Shown: positions 37,177 through 45,374, counted from the first letter of the stretch. The stretch is 64,000 nt of DNA from Planococcus sp. CPCC 101016 (GCF_007859295.1 NZ_VOHB01000007.1:22890-86889); one strand, 5' to 3'. Program-made: numbers and translations. Notes: generated by a model not told the origin, from the sequence alone.

Positions 37177-37290
37177 TATTTTTCCCCCTCTTGAATATCT
37201 ATTTTATCTATAAAACCTCCTGTAAACATAATATTCCGAAAGTTTTTCAATATAGTCAAGCTATTTTTGAAAAATATATTCTGCATAAGT

Positions 37291-37316
37291 GTTTAGATAT
37301 TCAAAGATTAGGGAAA
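37291..37316 (+). promoter_or_regulatory. candidate sigma-B promoter of ytxH
   Basis: GTTTAG (37291-37296), a 14-bp spacer, and GGGAAA (37311-37316); the sigma-B consensus is GTTTAA-N(12-15)-GGGTAT. It lies 48 bp before the ytxH start. YtxH proteins are general-stress proteins in Bacillus, which fits. Confidence 0.55.
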
Positions 37317-37364
37317 ATTCCTAACAGATGTGAAAATCATATTTATACTTGGGAGGAATTTAGG

Positions 37365-37937
37365 ATGAGCCAAAACAAATTGATGACAGGTTTACTAGTA
37401 GGAGCGGCAGTGGGTGTCATTGTCTCACTACTTGACAAAAACACAAGAAATGATGTTGTACAAACATCGAAGAAAGCAACCAATAATGCAAAATACTATG
37501 CGTCGAATAGAGACGAATTGGTGCAGGCTTTCCAACAGCAGGCTGAAAGAGCACAAAATCTGTATTCTCGTATTTCAGAGGATGCTTCTTATGTAGGCAG
37601 CAAAGTAAATGAATTAAAAGAAATGACACCGCAAGTGAAAGAAATGGCTCTTGAAACAAAAGAGGCCTTTATGGATACAAAAGATGCAGTTATTGAAACG
37701 AAAGATGATGTAATTTCAGCAGTTAAAGAAGATAATCCTTCACCAACCTCTTCATTAACTGAAGATAATAAAAATTCTTCATCACAATCGAACAATAATT
37801 CATCACAATCGAATAATAATTCATCAAGATCTAATAACAATTCATCGCAATCAAATAATAATTCATCACAATCGAACAATAATTTCTCTTCAGGCAATCA
37901 GCCCGGGAAAAATTCAACTTCCGGGAATCGGTCATAA
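37365..37937 (+). CDS. YtxH-domain general stress protein with Ser/Asn repeat tail
   Basis: 190-residue protein. N-terminal YtxH domain: MSQNKLMTGLLVGAAVGVIVSLLDKNTR with one short membrane or glycine-rich helix, then a long helical region (coiled-coil-like, about 30-125) with repeated MxxxTKEAF/TKDAV/TKDDV segments. The C-terminus is low complexity: five tandem SSQSNNN units, then SSGNQPGKNSTSGNRS. The start is ATG 37365, 8 bp after GGAGG; the open frame upstream to 37170 crosses the promoter. The reading frame of the next gene (YihY) is open back through the end of this gene without a start codon. Confidence 0.85.
   Translation: MSQNKLMTGLLVGAAVGVIVSLLDKNTRNDVVQTSKKATNNAKYYASNRDELVQAFQQQAERAQNLYSRISEDASYVGSKVNELKEMTPQVKEMALETKEAFMDTKDAVIETKDDVISAVKEDNPSPTSSLTEDNKNSSSQSNNNSSQSNNNSSRSNNNSSQSNNNSSQSNNNFSSGNQPGKNSTSGNRS
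37779..37883 (+). repeat. five tandem 21-bp units encoding SSQSNNN
   Basis: Units at 37779, 37800, 37821, 37842 and 37863, coding SSQSNNN, SSQSNNN, SSRSNNN, SSQSNNN, SSQSNNN. Codons vary between units (TCG/TCA/TCT, AAC/AAT), so the repeat is old rather than a recent slippage. Confidence 0.92.
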
Positions 37938-38046
37938 TCCGATTAGCCCGATAAAATCTACAGGACAGCAAGAGGATGAGAATCAAGGGCGTGTTCATTC
38001 GGTCACCTTTGACGTAACTTCACGTACTGGATTTTTTAAAGAATTA

Positions 38047-38850
38047 TTGCAACGGATTAAAGACGTCGACGTGCCAGGGCTTGGAGCACAGTTGGCGTTT
38101 TTTTTCCTCTTATCCATTTTTCCTTTGCTGATATTCCTGGTCACCCTGTTGCCCTACTTGTCTTTATCGCAAGATCAAATTTTTAGTTTCATGGAAGAAG
38201 TCGTGCCTGCAGAAGTGTATGTGCTGATAGAAAGCACTTTGGAAGAAATTTTGACAACTCAAAATACCGGTTTGTTGTCATTTGGTATTTTAGCGACAAT
38301 TTGGTCGGCGAGCCTTGGAATGGATGCCTTAATCAAGTCGCTAAACCTTTCTTATAAAGTAGCAGAGAATCGTCCGCTTCTAATAGCACGCGGAATGTCG
38401 ATCCTGATGACGATCCTGCTGATTTTTATTCTGATCGTTGCTTTAGCATTGCCGGTTTTTGGCGAGCAGCTTGGATTGTTGATATTTTCCTTCCTGGGAT
38501 TGGAAGAAGGGTTCTTAGCACTTTGGAACTCTATTCGCTTTACAATTCCGGCAATTATTACTTTTGTTGCCTGTGCCATTATTTACTGGCTGGCGCCAAA
38601 TGTGAAGATGAACATACTGAGTGTATTGGGAGGCGCCGCTTTTGCTGCAATCGGCTGGTTGGTAACTTCTTATTTGTTTTCAATTTATATCAGTAACTTC
38701 GGTAATTTTTCAGCCACCTATGGCAGTATTGGAGGAGTTATCATCTTAATGCTGTGGCTTTATATCTCAGCGATGCTCCTGATTATCGGCGGACAAATTA
38801 ATGCGGTGATGAAAGAACGGCGTCATTTACTTAAGAAAAGAACAGCCTGA
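38047..38850 (+). CDS. YihY/BrkB family membrane protein (start uncertain)
   Basis: 267 residues from TTG 38047, an integral membrane protein of the YihY (UPF0761) family with about six helices: VDVPGLGAQLAFFFLLSIFPLLIFLVTLLPYL, then WSASLGMDALIKSLNLSY and GGVIILMLWLYISAMLLIIGGQINAV. TTG 38047 has no visible ribosome site. The frame is open upstream (reading KSTGQQEDENQGRVHSVTFD then TSRTGFFKELL) back into ytxH with no ATG, GTG or TTG. Family members normally begin shortly before FFKELLxRI, so the true N-terminus probably lies upstream of 38047, reached by a rare start or by frameshift from ytxH. Confidence 0.82.
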   Translation: MQRIKDVDVPGLGAQLAFFFLLSIFPLLIFLVTLLPYLSLSQDQIFSFMEEVVPAEVYVLIESTLEEILTTQNTGLLSFGILATIWSASLGMDALIKSLNLSYKVAENRPLLIARGMSILMTILLIFILIVALALPVFGEQLGLLIFSFLGLEEGFLALWNSIRFTIPAIITFVACAIIYWLAPNVKMNILSVLGGAAFAAIGWLVTSYLFSIYISNFGNFSATYGSIGGVIILMLWLYISAMLLIIGGQINAVMKERRHLLKKRTA

Positions 38851-38876
38851 ATGCTGAAATTCAGGCTGTTCTTTTT
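38839..38876 (+). terminator. terminator of the yihY-like gene
   Basis: AGAACAGCCTGAAT/ATTCAGGCTGTTCT, 14 bp, overlapping the gene end, with T5. Confidence 0.93.
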
Positions 38877-39012
38877 AATACCTAAATACCTTCAGCTGAC
38901 TTGTGAAAACTTTCTTTAACTTTATGGCTTCTCAAAGTGAACTACAAGGTTCTAAAGGAAGGTACGGGTTTAATGATCTGGAAAAGTTCAAAATGAGCAG
39001 TACAGTAAATAA

Positions 39013-39046
39013 GAAAAATCCGTTGCCTAAAAGGCGACGGATTTAC
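39013..39046 (-). terminator. terminator downstream of the SE1561-family gene
   Basis: AAATCCGTTGCCT/AGGCGACGGATTT (one mismatch), loop AAA, with A-run on the left (T-run on the minus strand). Confidence 0.82.
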
Positions 39047-39055
39047 TGCTTTCTC

Positions 39056-39244
39056 TTATTCAGTTGGACGGCCTTGGAATTGCTTCATCTTATCGTCCAA
39101 GTCATCAACCATCGCAATCAAGCGATCGATATCTTCAAGCTCCGTGTTTTCAGGTTCGATGGCATCTAGTACTTCCAAAAACATGTTTAAGCGCTGTTTC
39201 ATATAAGAGACCTGCTGTTCTTTGTTGGTAATGGATTTTCCCAT
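39056..39244 (-). CDS. SE1561 family small protein
   Basis: 62-residue acidic helical protein, MGKSITNKEQQVSYMKQRLN then MFLEVLDAIEPENTELEDIDRL. This matches the SE1561 family of short Bacillales proteins of unknown function. The start is ATG 39244 with GAGGTG 6 bp upstream; the longer frame from 39298 precedes that site. It is a single-gene unit ended by the terminator at 39013. Confidence 0.82.
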   Translation of the reverse strand: MGKSITNKEQQVSYMKQRLNMFLEVLDAIEPENTELEDIDRLIAMVDDLDDKMKQFQGRPTE

Positions 39245-39347
39245 TTGGTACACCTCATTTCGCATGTTAATCGTAACGGAAAATGACGTTGATTTCAATA
39301 AACTATAGGTAGAACTAATTATTTTACTAGTTTATTTATTTTGAATA

Positions 39348-39376
39348 TTTACTTAATATAAAGTTTGTGTTAAATT
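39348..39376 (+). promoter_or_regulatory. weak promoter candidate before the 39.4-kb noncoding island
   Basis: TTTACT (39348-39353), a 17-bp spacer, and TAAATT (39371-39376), in an otherwise very AT-rich stretch. Confidence 0.3.
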
Positions 39377-39382
39377 AAGCTT

Positions 39383-39571
39383 AATTAAACGAGAGGGGAG
39401 GCCGAAGGGAATCAGCGAAACCAGACCAAACATCAGGAATTTCAAAGGAGGGGGTTCGCACATTTCGTCGGCATCTGAGACGAGAATGGGATTATGATAA
39501 ATAATTTAACTGTATATAAAACATAAAGGCTCATCCGCAATCTGACATCAGATACGGAATGAGCCTTTTAT
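39383..39571 (+). ncRNA. candidate small RNA of unknown class
   Basis: A 390-bp gap separates the SE1561-family gene and the osmC-like gene. A purine-rich, GC-richer island (39391-39490) stands out from AT-rich flanks. It contains GAGAGGGGAGGCCGAAGGGA, a second purine block AAAGGAGGGGG and a TCGTC/GACGA hairpin. A weak promoter precedes it and a strong terminator hairpin follows (39524-39569). All three frames are largely open, but none has a start codon with a ribosome site, so a coding role is not supported. No known riboswitch class fits. Confidence 0.35.
39524..39569. terminator. hairpin terminator between the noncoding island and the osmC-like gene
   Basis: AAAGGCTCAT/ATGAGCCTTT with inner CCG/CGG and ATCTG/CAGAT pairs. 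T-run on the plus strand and A-run on the minus side, so it can serve both directions. Confidence 0.85.
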
Positions 39572-39634
39572 GATTGTCGCTTTGCAGTAATGGCAGAGGA
39601 AGCCAAGGGTTCCAAAATTGGATGCAGACTGTTT

Positions 39635-40015
39635 TTACTGCACTTCAAACGTTTCGATAATTTCAATAGAGTCTTTGACAGACTGGACCATTGAGCAATT
39701 TTTTCTGGTCAGTTCTAAAATGCGCGGCATTTTTTCTTCATTGATCTCTCCGCTGACAATAAAGTGCAAATGAACTTTTTCTACCCGATCAGCCTCATCT
39801 TTGTTGCGAACGATTTCTTTAATCTCAACTTTTATATCTTCTGCAGGCATTCTCATCTTATCTAAGACCTTCCTCATGACACCGCCGCTGCAGACTGCCA
39901 GCGAAGAAACCAATAATTGATATGGACGGAATCCGTATTCTTCATTGCTCGAAATTTGAAGTTCCCCAAAAGGCAGATGCCCAGTAAAGCCATTTTTGTT
40001 CATTGAATAATTCAT
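39635..40015 (-). CDS. OsmC-family protein
   Basis: 126-residue member of the OsmC/Ohr-like family, typically thiol-dependent hydroperoxide reductases. The two conserved cysteines are in SLAVCSGGVMRKVLDKM (about 42) and RKNCSMVQSV (about 107), and the Glu in the N-terminal half is present. Shorter than Ohr and OsmC (about 140), so it belongs to the general YhfA/OsmC group. The start is ATG 40015 with AAGGAGG 9 bp upstream. Divergent from the MFS gene. Confidence 0.9.
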   Translation of the reverse strand: MNYSMNKNGFTGHLPFGELQISSNEEYGFRPYQLLVSSLAVCSGGVMRKVLDKMRMPAEDIKVEIKEIVRNKDEADRVEKVHLHFIVSGEINEEKMPRILELTRKNCSMVQSVKDSIEIIETFEVQ

Positions 40016-40094
40016 CTGTTGACGCCTCCTTATGTTAGAATTGTATCTGAATTCTTATTAAATACAAAAGAACGTGCTTGTTCGGGGAGGCATC

Positions 40095-41273
40095 ATGAAA
40101 GGTTTTTTGAAAAGTGAGCGTGGCCGCTTTTGGATTCTGGTAGCAATCGTATCCATTTCCGGTTTTTCGCAGGGAATGCTGCTGCCGCTGATAGCGGTTA
40201 TTTTTGAACAGGATGGTGTCTCATCCGCTTTAAATGGTCTGAGTGCGACGGGTTTGTATGTGGGAACTCTTTTGATTGCCCCATTTATGGAACCGCAGCT
40301 TCGGAAATTCGGTTATAAGCCGTTGATTTTGGTAGGAGGGGGATTGGTCATTTTGTCCCTGCTTCTTTTTCCACTATGGAAATCAGTGCTGTTCTGGTTT
40401 GTGCTGCGTATTTTAATCGGTGTCGGGGACCAGGCACTGCATTTCTCGACGCAAACCTGGATTACGAGTACTTCTTCTCAGCATCGGCTGGGACGCAATA
40501 TTGCCATATACGGCATGTCATTCAGCATCGGTTTTGGCGCAGGACCTCTTTTTGTGCCTATGGTGGAAATATTTGAAGCACTGCCATTCATTGTATCAGG
40601 GCTGCTGTGTCTGTTGGCTTGGTCATTGGTTTTCTCCTTGAGGAATGATTTCCCTGAAGTTTCAGGAAGCGCCATGACTGCAAAAGGTACGGCCGGCCGC
40701 TTCAAGGCAGCTGTGATCATTGCATGGGTCGCATTTTTGCCGCCGCTGGGCTACGGGTTCCTGGAAGCTTCGCTGAATGCGATCTATCCGGTTTATGCTT
40801 TGCGTCAATCGATAGAAGTCGGAATGGTTTCTATCATGCTGGCAGCATTTTCTGCAGGGGCGATTGCGACACAATTGCCGCTGGGGAATTTGAGTGACCG
40901 GATTGGCAGAAGAAAAGTTCTGCTGTTGGCTCTGTTAGGTGGAGCGGCCGTCTTTGCAACTGCGAGTTTCTATGAAACGAACGCATGGTTGACCGTAGGA
41001 TTTTTTGCGTTTGCCGGTATGTTTGTTGGTTCTACGTTTTCTCTAGGAATCTCCTATATGGCTGACCTTATGCCGAAAGATCTTTTGCCAACGGGCAATT
41101 TACTATGCGGTATTGCCTTTAGCATCGGTAGTCTTGCCGGGCCTTCCATGGGCGGATTGTTTATTGAATACTCAGGGGGACTCAGCTTCCTGCTGCTGAT
41201 CGCCGGAATTTTGCTGTTGATTGCAGTATTGATTGCTTTAAATAGCAATGTAAAAAAAGTGGAGACTATATAA
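40095..41273 (+). CDS. MFS transporter (12-helix)
   Basis: 392-residue major facilitator. N-terminus: GRFWILVAIVSISGFSQGMLLPLIAVIF. The central loop has the MFS motif GNLSDRIGRRKVLLL (G-x-x-x-D-R-x-G-R-R). About 12 helices. The start is ATG 40095 behind GGGGAGG. No regulator adjacent. The substrate is unknown; similar proteins are annotated as multidrug or sugar efflux carriers. Confidence 0.87.
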   Translation: MKGFLKSERGRFWILVAIVSISGFSQGMLLPLIAVIFEQDGVSSALNGLSATGLYVGTLLIAPFMEPQLRKFGYKPLILVGGGLVILSLLLFPLWKSVLFWFVLRILIGVGDQALHFSTQTWITSTSSQHRLGRNIAIYGMSFSIGFGAGPLFVPMVEIFEALPFIVSGLLCLLAWSLVFSLRNDFPEVSGSAMTAKGTAGRFKAAVIIAWVAFLPPLGYGFLEASLNAIYPVYALRQSIEVGMVSIMLAAFSAGAIATQLPLGNLSDRIGRRKVLLLALLGGAAVFATASFYETNAWLTVGFFAFAGMFVGSTFSLGISYMADLMPKDLLPTGNLLCGIAFSIGSLAGPSMGGLFIEYSGGLSFLLLIAGILLLIAVLIALNSNVKKVETI

Positions 41274-41283
41274 TCTGAAATAA

Positions 41284-41333
41284 AGAAAAGCTGGACTAAA
41301 GAGTTTTCACTCTTCGGTCCAGCTTTTCTTTAT
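41284..41333. terminator. bidirectional terminator after the MFS gene
   Basis: GAAAAGCTGGAC pairs with GTCCAGCTTTTC, inner AAAGAGT/ACTCTT, loop TTTC. The outer stem combines both end sequences of the repeat element (GAAAAGC and GCTGGAC), so the terminator may itself derive from a collapsed copy. Confidence 0.93.
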
Positions 41334-41453
41334 TGTCCAGCTCCAGCGCCCAGATTCTCGGGCCATGAGCCACCCTGGCAATGCGGCTGAAAAAACGCCG
41401 CTTCGCCAGTGCATCTTATGCCTGTCAAATCTACACGGGCGCTTGCGCTTTTC
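41333..41453 (-). repeat. 122-bp-class structured intergenic element, copy D1
   Basis: Read on the minus strand, the second of two tandem copies after the methyltransferase gene. Helices: GCGCCC/GGGCGC, AGATTT/GAATCT, CATAAG/CTCATG (one mismatch), CTGGC/GCCAG and GCGGC/GCCGC. Confidence 0.9.
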
Positions 41454-41455
41454 AA

Positions 41456-41575
41456 TGTCCAGCTCCAGGGCCCAGATTCTCGGGTCATAAGCCACCCTGG
41501 CAATGCGGCTGAAAAAACGCCGCTTTGCCAGTGCATCTTATGCCTGTCGAATCTACACGGGCGCTTGCGCTTTTC
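41456..41575 (-). repeat. 122-bp-class structured intergenic element, copy D2
   Basis: Directly follows the TAA of the RlmD-type gene on the minus strand. Exactly 122 bp out of phase with D1 and nearly identical to it. Helices: GCGCCC/GGGCCC, AGATTC/GAATCT, CATAAG/CTTATG, CTGGC/GCCAG and GCGGC/GCCGC. Confidence 0.9.
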
Positions 41576-42940
41576 TTATTTCAATACCAATTTTGTTACT
41601 GATTCAACTTGCGCTGTTTGCGGGAACATATCAACCGGCTGAATGTATTCGATGCGGTAAATTTTGGTCAATTGCTGCAGGTCCTTGGCTAATGTGGAGG
41701 GATTGCAGGAAGTGTAGACAAAGCGTTTTGGTTTTACCTTCAAAATTGTTTTCAAAAGCGAATCAGCGAGTCCGGTTCTTGGTGGATCTACAGTCAAGAC
41801 GTCAGGAATGAAACCTTCAGTGCTCCACAGTTCCAGCCATTTTTCAGCGGTACCGGTCACGTATTTAGCTGCATAGCCCTGCTTTTTAGCATTCGCCTTT
41901 GCATCGACGACACTTTCATGTACAACGTCCATGCCACGGATTTCCTTGGCGCTGTCTGCGAGCCATAAACCGATGGTGCCAACTCCGCAATAGGCATCGA
42001 CAACCTTTTCCTTGCCTGTCAGTTCAGCGGCACGTTTGATTTCATTGTATAACTTAACAGTCTGTGTTGGATTAAGCTGGAAAAATGCACGAGCTGACAG
42101 ATCGAATGCCAGTTCACCCAATTCTTCATGAATGGTGTCTTTGCCGAATAAGGTAATCGTCTCATCTCCGAAAATAAGAGAAGTTTTTTCTTTGTTGATA
42201 TTCTGGACAATCGAGACCAAGTTCGTATCGATTTTTTTCAGACGTTCCAGGAGTAATTCTTTTTGTGGAATTTTTGACCGCGTCGTCACCAGAACCAACT
42301 GAATTTCGCCTGTTTTCACACCAGTACGGACGACGATGGTCCGGATGATGCCTTTCATCGTCTTGCCGTCGTATATCGGCATTTTCAGTTCTTCCAAGAT
42401 TCGCTTGACCGCATTAGTGATAACTGTTGTGTCGGGATGCTGAACGATGCATTGCTCGATATCTAACAATTGATGGGAACCTTCCGCAAATAATCCGGCA
42501 ATGACTTTCGTACCTTTCAGCCGCGTTTGGAATTGGCTTTTATTGCGGTAATGCCAAGGGTCTTCCATGCCGATCGTTTTCTCAACATGAACTTTTGTAC
42601 CTTTCAAGTACCGTTCCAATGCCTGTACAACCAGATCCCGTTTTTCGACTAGCTGCTGATCATAAGTCATGTGCTGCAATTGGCATCCTCCGCATGCTTC
42701 ATAGATCGGGCACGGCGGTGTTTGGCGGTGAGGAGAGGGAGTCCGCATTTTAACGATGCGGGCTTCTGCAAAATTGCGCTTGACCACAGTCACTTGGGCG
42801 GTAATTTCTTCCCCCGGCAAAGCTCCCGGCACAAATACTACATTGCGTTTGAAATAGCCAATGCCTTCGCCGTTAATACCGAGCCGTTTGATCGTCATCG
42901 GAAATTTTTGGCCTTCTTCAATAATGGGTTTATCGTTCAT
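41576..42940 (-). CDS. RlmD-type 23S rRNA (uracil-C5) methyltransferase, second copy
   Basis: 454-residue paralogue of the gene at 10849. TRAM domain (about 12-68), Fe-S ligands Cys77, Cys83 and Cys86 ([10 protein letters not shown]) with a fourth Cys in [13 protein letters not shown]-binding [21 protein letters not shown] and the catalytic Cys in [15 protein letters not shown]. The start is ATG 42940 (AAGGAC upstream); GTG 42949 is closer to that site. Both copies keep all catalytic residues, so both should be active, probably on different uridines. The TAA stop adjoins repeat copy D2. Confidence 0.94.
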   Translation of the reverse strand: MNDKPIIEEGQKFPMTIKRLGINGEGIGYFKRNVVFVPGALPGEEITAQVTVVKRNFAEARIVKMRTPSPHRQTPPCPIYEACGGCQLQHMTYDQQLVEKRDLVVQALERYLKGTKVHVEKTIGMEDPWHYRNKSQFQTRLKGTKVIAGLFAEGSHQLLDIEQCIVQHPDTTVITNAVKRILEELKMPIYDGKTMKGIIRTIVVRTGVKTGEIQLVLVTTRSKIPQKELLLERLKKIDTNLVSIVQNINKEKTSLIFGDETITLFGKDTIHEELGELAFDLSARAFFQLNPTQTVKLYNEIKRAAELTGKEKVVDAYCGVGTIGLWLADSAKEIRGMDVVHESVVDAKANAKKQGYAAKYVTGTAEKWLELWSTEGFIPDVLTVDPPRTGLADSLLKTILKVKPKRFVYTSCNPSTLAKDLQQLTKIYRIEYIQPVDMFPQTAQVESVTKLVLK

Positions 42941-42981
42941 GGATATCACGTCCTTCAGTTAATCATCCCCCCATTATAGCC

Positions 42982-43881
42982 CTATTTATAGATATCAGCC
43001 AGTGCCGATCGCAAATTAGGAAACTTGAATTGGAAACCATGCTGCTCAAGGACAGTCGGAAGTACCCGCTGGCCTTCCAGAACCAATTGGCTTTTATCCC
43101 CCAAAGCGGTTTTCAATGCGAAGGAGGGAACTGGAATCCAATGGGGGCGGCCAAGTGCGTGTGCAATTTCTTTTCCGAATTCCTTCATTTGTTTTGGATG
43201 AGGTGCCGTGACATTAAATGCTCCGCTGAGCTGCTCGTTATCCATTGCAAAAACTATGGCTCTTGCTACATCCTTTACGTGAACCCATGACAGCCATTGT
43301 TTTCCTGATCCTACCGTACCGCCTGCAAACATTTTATATGGCAAAGCCATTAACGGCAAAGCTCCATCCTCTTTGCCAAGCACGATGCCGAATCGGCCAC
43401 ATGCTACACGTAAACCTTCCTCTTCAGCTCGAGCAGCTAAAATCTCCCAATCACGTAAGGTTTGTGCTAAAAAGTCAGAAGCTCGATCGACTGAAGCTTC
43501 TGTATAGGTAACGGTTTCCGATGGTGGATAAATTCCGATTGCACTGGCATTCACCAAAACTTTCGGTTTCTTCTCCAGATTTCGGATGATCCGCAGTAAT
43601 TCATTAGTCGCATCAATACGGCTTGAATAGATCTGTTTCTTTTGGGTTTCATTCCAGCGTCCATCATTAATGGAAGCCCCAGCCAGATTGACAATAGCAT
43701 CGATGCCTTCAAGCTGGTTTTCAGGAACTGCATCTTTCGACAGCCACTTTACATATGTAATCTTCTCGGCAGCCCTTTTCGGATTTCTTGTCAAAATATA
43801 TACCTCATCGCCTCTTTCCAGCAGCAAGCGGGTCAATTCTTCACCGACAAATCCAGTTCCACCAGTAATTGCTATTTTCAT
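42982..43881 (-). CDS. yfhF: TIGR01777-type NAD(P)-binding epimerase family protein
   Basis: 299-residue Rossmann-fold protein of the YfcH/SulA-like atypical SDR group. The nucleotide-binding motif is MKIAITGGTGFVGEELTRLLLERG. The C-terminal domain carries WIPVPSFALKTALGDKSQLVLEGQRVLP, characteristic of the family. Function unknown. Divergent from recX, the same arrangement as yfhF-recX-yfhH in B. subtilis, which supports the gene name. Confidence 0.92.
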   Translation of the reverse strand: MKIAITGGTGFVGEELTRLLLERGDEVYILTRNPKRAAEKITYVKWLSKDAVPENQLEGIDAIVNLAGASINDGRWNETQKKQIYSSRIDATNELLRIIRNLEKKPKVLVNASAIGIYPPSETVTYTEASVDRASDFLAQTLRDWEILAARAEEEGLRVACGRFGIVLGKEDGALPLMALPYKMFAGGTVGSGKQWLSWVHVKDVARAIVFAMDNEQLSGAFNVTAPHPKQMKEFGKEIAHALGRPHWIPVPSFALKTALGDKSQLVLEGQRVLPTVLEQHGFQFKFPNLRSALADIYK

Positions 43882-43986
43882 TTCCTATCGCCTCCATTTT
43901 CTTATTAGCATACCCTTTTAGGAGTCAAGCTATGCCATTGTAGCTTTTAAAGGTGTATAATATGAGGAAGAGAGAGGTGCCAGTGA

Positions 43987-44793
43987 ATGCCGATAATTTC
44001 TAAAATCACACAGGGAAAGAAGAACCCTGAAAGGTATAATATCTTTTTTGAAGATAAGTATGCTTTTAGCGTGGATGAAGCGGTGCTTATCAAACATCAG
44101 CTCACAAAAGGAAAAGAGCTGGATCAATGGACCATCGAGGAGATCAACTTCGAGGATGAAGTCCGAAAAGCTTACAATAAAGCGCTGTATTACCTTGGCT
44201 TCCGTATGAGAAGTGAGGGGGAAGTACGCCAGAAACTGAAAGAAAAAGAATACGGCGATGCCGTAATAGATGAAGCCATTAAGAAACTGTATACGCATAA
44301 ATTCCTGGACGATCAGCAATTTTCAGAAGCATTGATGCGGACGCAAATCAATTCAGGGAAAAAGGGGCCGCGTGCAATCCAGCAGGATATGCAAAAGAGA
44401 GGGATTGACAAACAGATGCAAAAAGACGTTTTAGATTCCTATTCCGAAGAAGAGCAATTGGAAATTGCTAAAGGCTTGGCAGAGAAAATCGCCATCAAAG
44501 AAAAAATGAAGACCCCGAGTCAGATTCATCAGAAAATCAACGACAATTTAATGAGAAAAGGCTATAATTATTCGTTGATCAAACTGGCAATCGAAGGATT
44601 GGACCTTGAAAAAAACGATGATGAATGGACCGACATTGTCACAGAACAGGGCGACAAATTATGGCGCAAGCACAGCTCGAAACTGACCGGCTATGATTTA
44701 AAGTCGAAGGTGAAACAAGGGCTGTACCAAAAAGGATTTCCTGGTGAAGTGATCAATGATTACTTGGATAAAAAGGAGCTTGAAGATGACTGA
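43987..44793 (+). CDS. recX: recombination regulator RecX
   Basis: 268-residue RecA modulator that binds along RecA filaments. RecX helical repeats: EVRKAYNKALYYLGFRMRSEGEVRQKLKEKEY, YTHKFLDDQQFSEALMRTQIN and KGPRAIQQDMQKRGI, with the Firmicute-type N-terminal extension (about 60 residues). ATG 43987. The last 8 bp overlap yfhH. A TATAAT box lies at 43956-43961. Confidence 0.95.
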   Translation: MPIISKITQGKKNPERYNIFFEDKYAFSVDEAVLIKHQLTKGKELDQWTIEEINFEDEVRKAYNKALYYLGFRMRSEGEVRQKLKEKEYGDAVIDEAIKKLYTHKFLDDQQFSEALMRTQINSGKKGPRAIQQDMQKRGIDKQMQKDVLDSYSEEEQLEIAKGLAEKIAIKEKMKTPSQIHQKINDNLMRKGYNYSLIKLAIEGLDLEKNDDEWTDIVTEQGDKLWRKHSSKLTGYDLKSKVKQGLYQKGFPGEVINDYLDKKELEDD

Positions 44794-45118
44794 AGACAAA
44801 CGCTACAGCGATATGACCGAACATGAACTCCGTGGAGAAATAGCCCGGTTAAAGGAAAAGGCTAGAAAAGCTGAACAATTGGGCATTGTTAATGAATTTG
44901 CGGTGCTGGAACGGAAAGCTATAATGGCGGCAGCTTATCTGGTTGATCCCGCTGATTTTAAAAAAGGCGAAGTTTACCGCATCGAAGGAGACCCCAATGT
45001 CTATTTCCAGATTGATTACTTAAAAGGACGATTTGCTTGGGGATATAGAATGGGTGGAGAAAAACATACGGAAGCGTTGCCGATATCCATGCTTCGCCCG
45101 TTAAAGGAAGGGAAGTAA
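44786..45118 (+). CDS. yfhH: YfhH family protein (DUF1811)
   Basis: 110-residue protein: an N-terminal helix-rich part (SDMTEHELRGEIARLKEKARKAEQ) and a C-terminal SH3-like beta domain (VYRIEGDPNVYFQIDYLKGRFAWGYRM). Matches YfhH in length and in its place after recX. The start is ATG 44786 with AAGGAG 9 bp upstream, overlapping recX by 8 bp, so coupled. Function unknown. Confidence 0.9.
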   Translation: MTEDKRYSDMTEHELRGEIARLKEKARKAEQLGIVNEFAVLERKAIMAAAYLVDPADFKKGEVYRIEGDPNVYFQIDYLKGRFAWGYRMGGEKHTEALPISMLRPLKEGK

Positions 45119-45122
45119 GCGA

Positions 45123-45374
45123 ATGAAAGAGATTATTGACCAATTGACAATCGAATTACAGGAAAAAAACCCGAATCTGACGGAAGAAAAAGCACGTATT
45201 TGGATTGAACTGCTTGCATCTGACTTCGAATCTTCTTATGCAAAGGCAGGATATGACTACCAGGGCACGGCAGTAGTCGAAAAAGTAATGCGCCAGTGGA
45301 TTGATAGCTATGGGGATAAAATTCATGAGTTCGCCAGCACCAACCCGAAGTATGCCCATTTGCTAAAAGATTAA
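45123..45374 (+). CDS. yfhJ: YfhJ family protein (WVELL-type)
   Basis: 83-residue helical protein with the signature ARIWIELLASDFESSYAKAGYDYQG; here WIELL replaces the WVELL that names the family. Starts 4 bp after yfhH with GGGAAG upstream, probably last gene of recX-yfhH-yfhJ. Function unknown. Confidence 0.88.
   Translation: MKEIIDQLTIELQEKNPNLTEEKARIWIELLASDFESSYAKAGYDYQGTAVVEKVMRQWIDSYGDKIHEFASTNPKYAHLLKD

Noticed and set aside
37779..37883. Regular 21-bp direct repeats as a possible CRISPR array
   Set aside because: Units are contiguous without spacers, in frame, and code for SSQSNNN; no cas genes in the window.
39391..39430. Resemblance to a lysine riboswitch (AGGGGAG followed by GCCGAAG)
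   Set aside because: Only this short core matches; the other conserved L-box segments are missing and no lysine gene follows.
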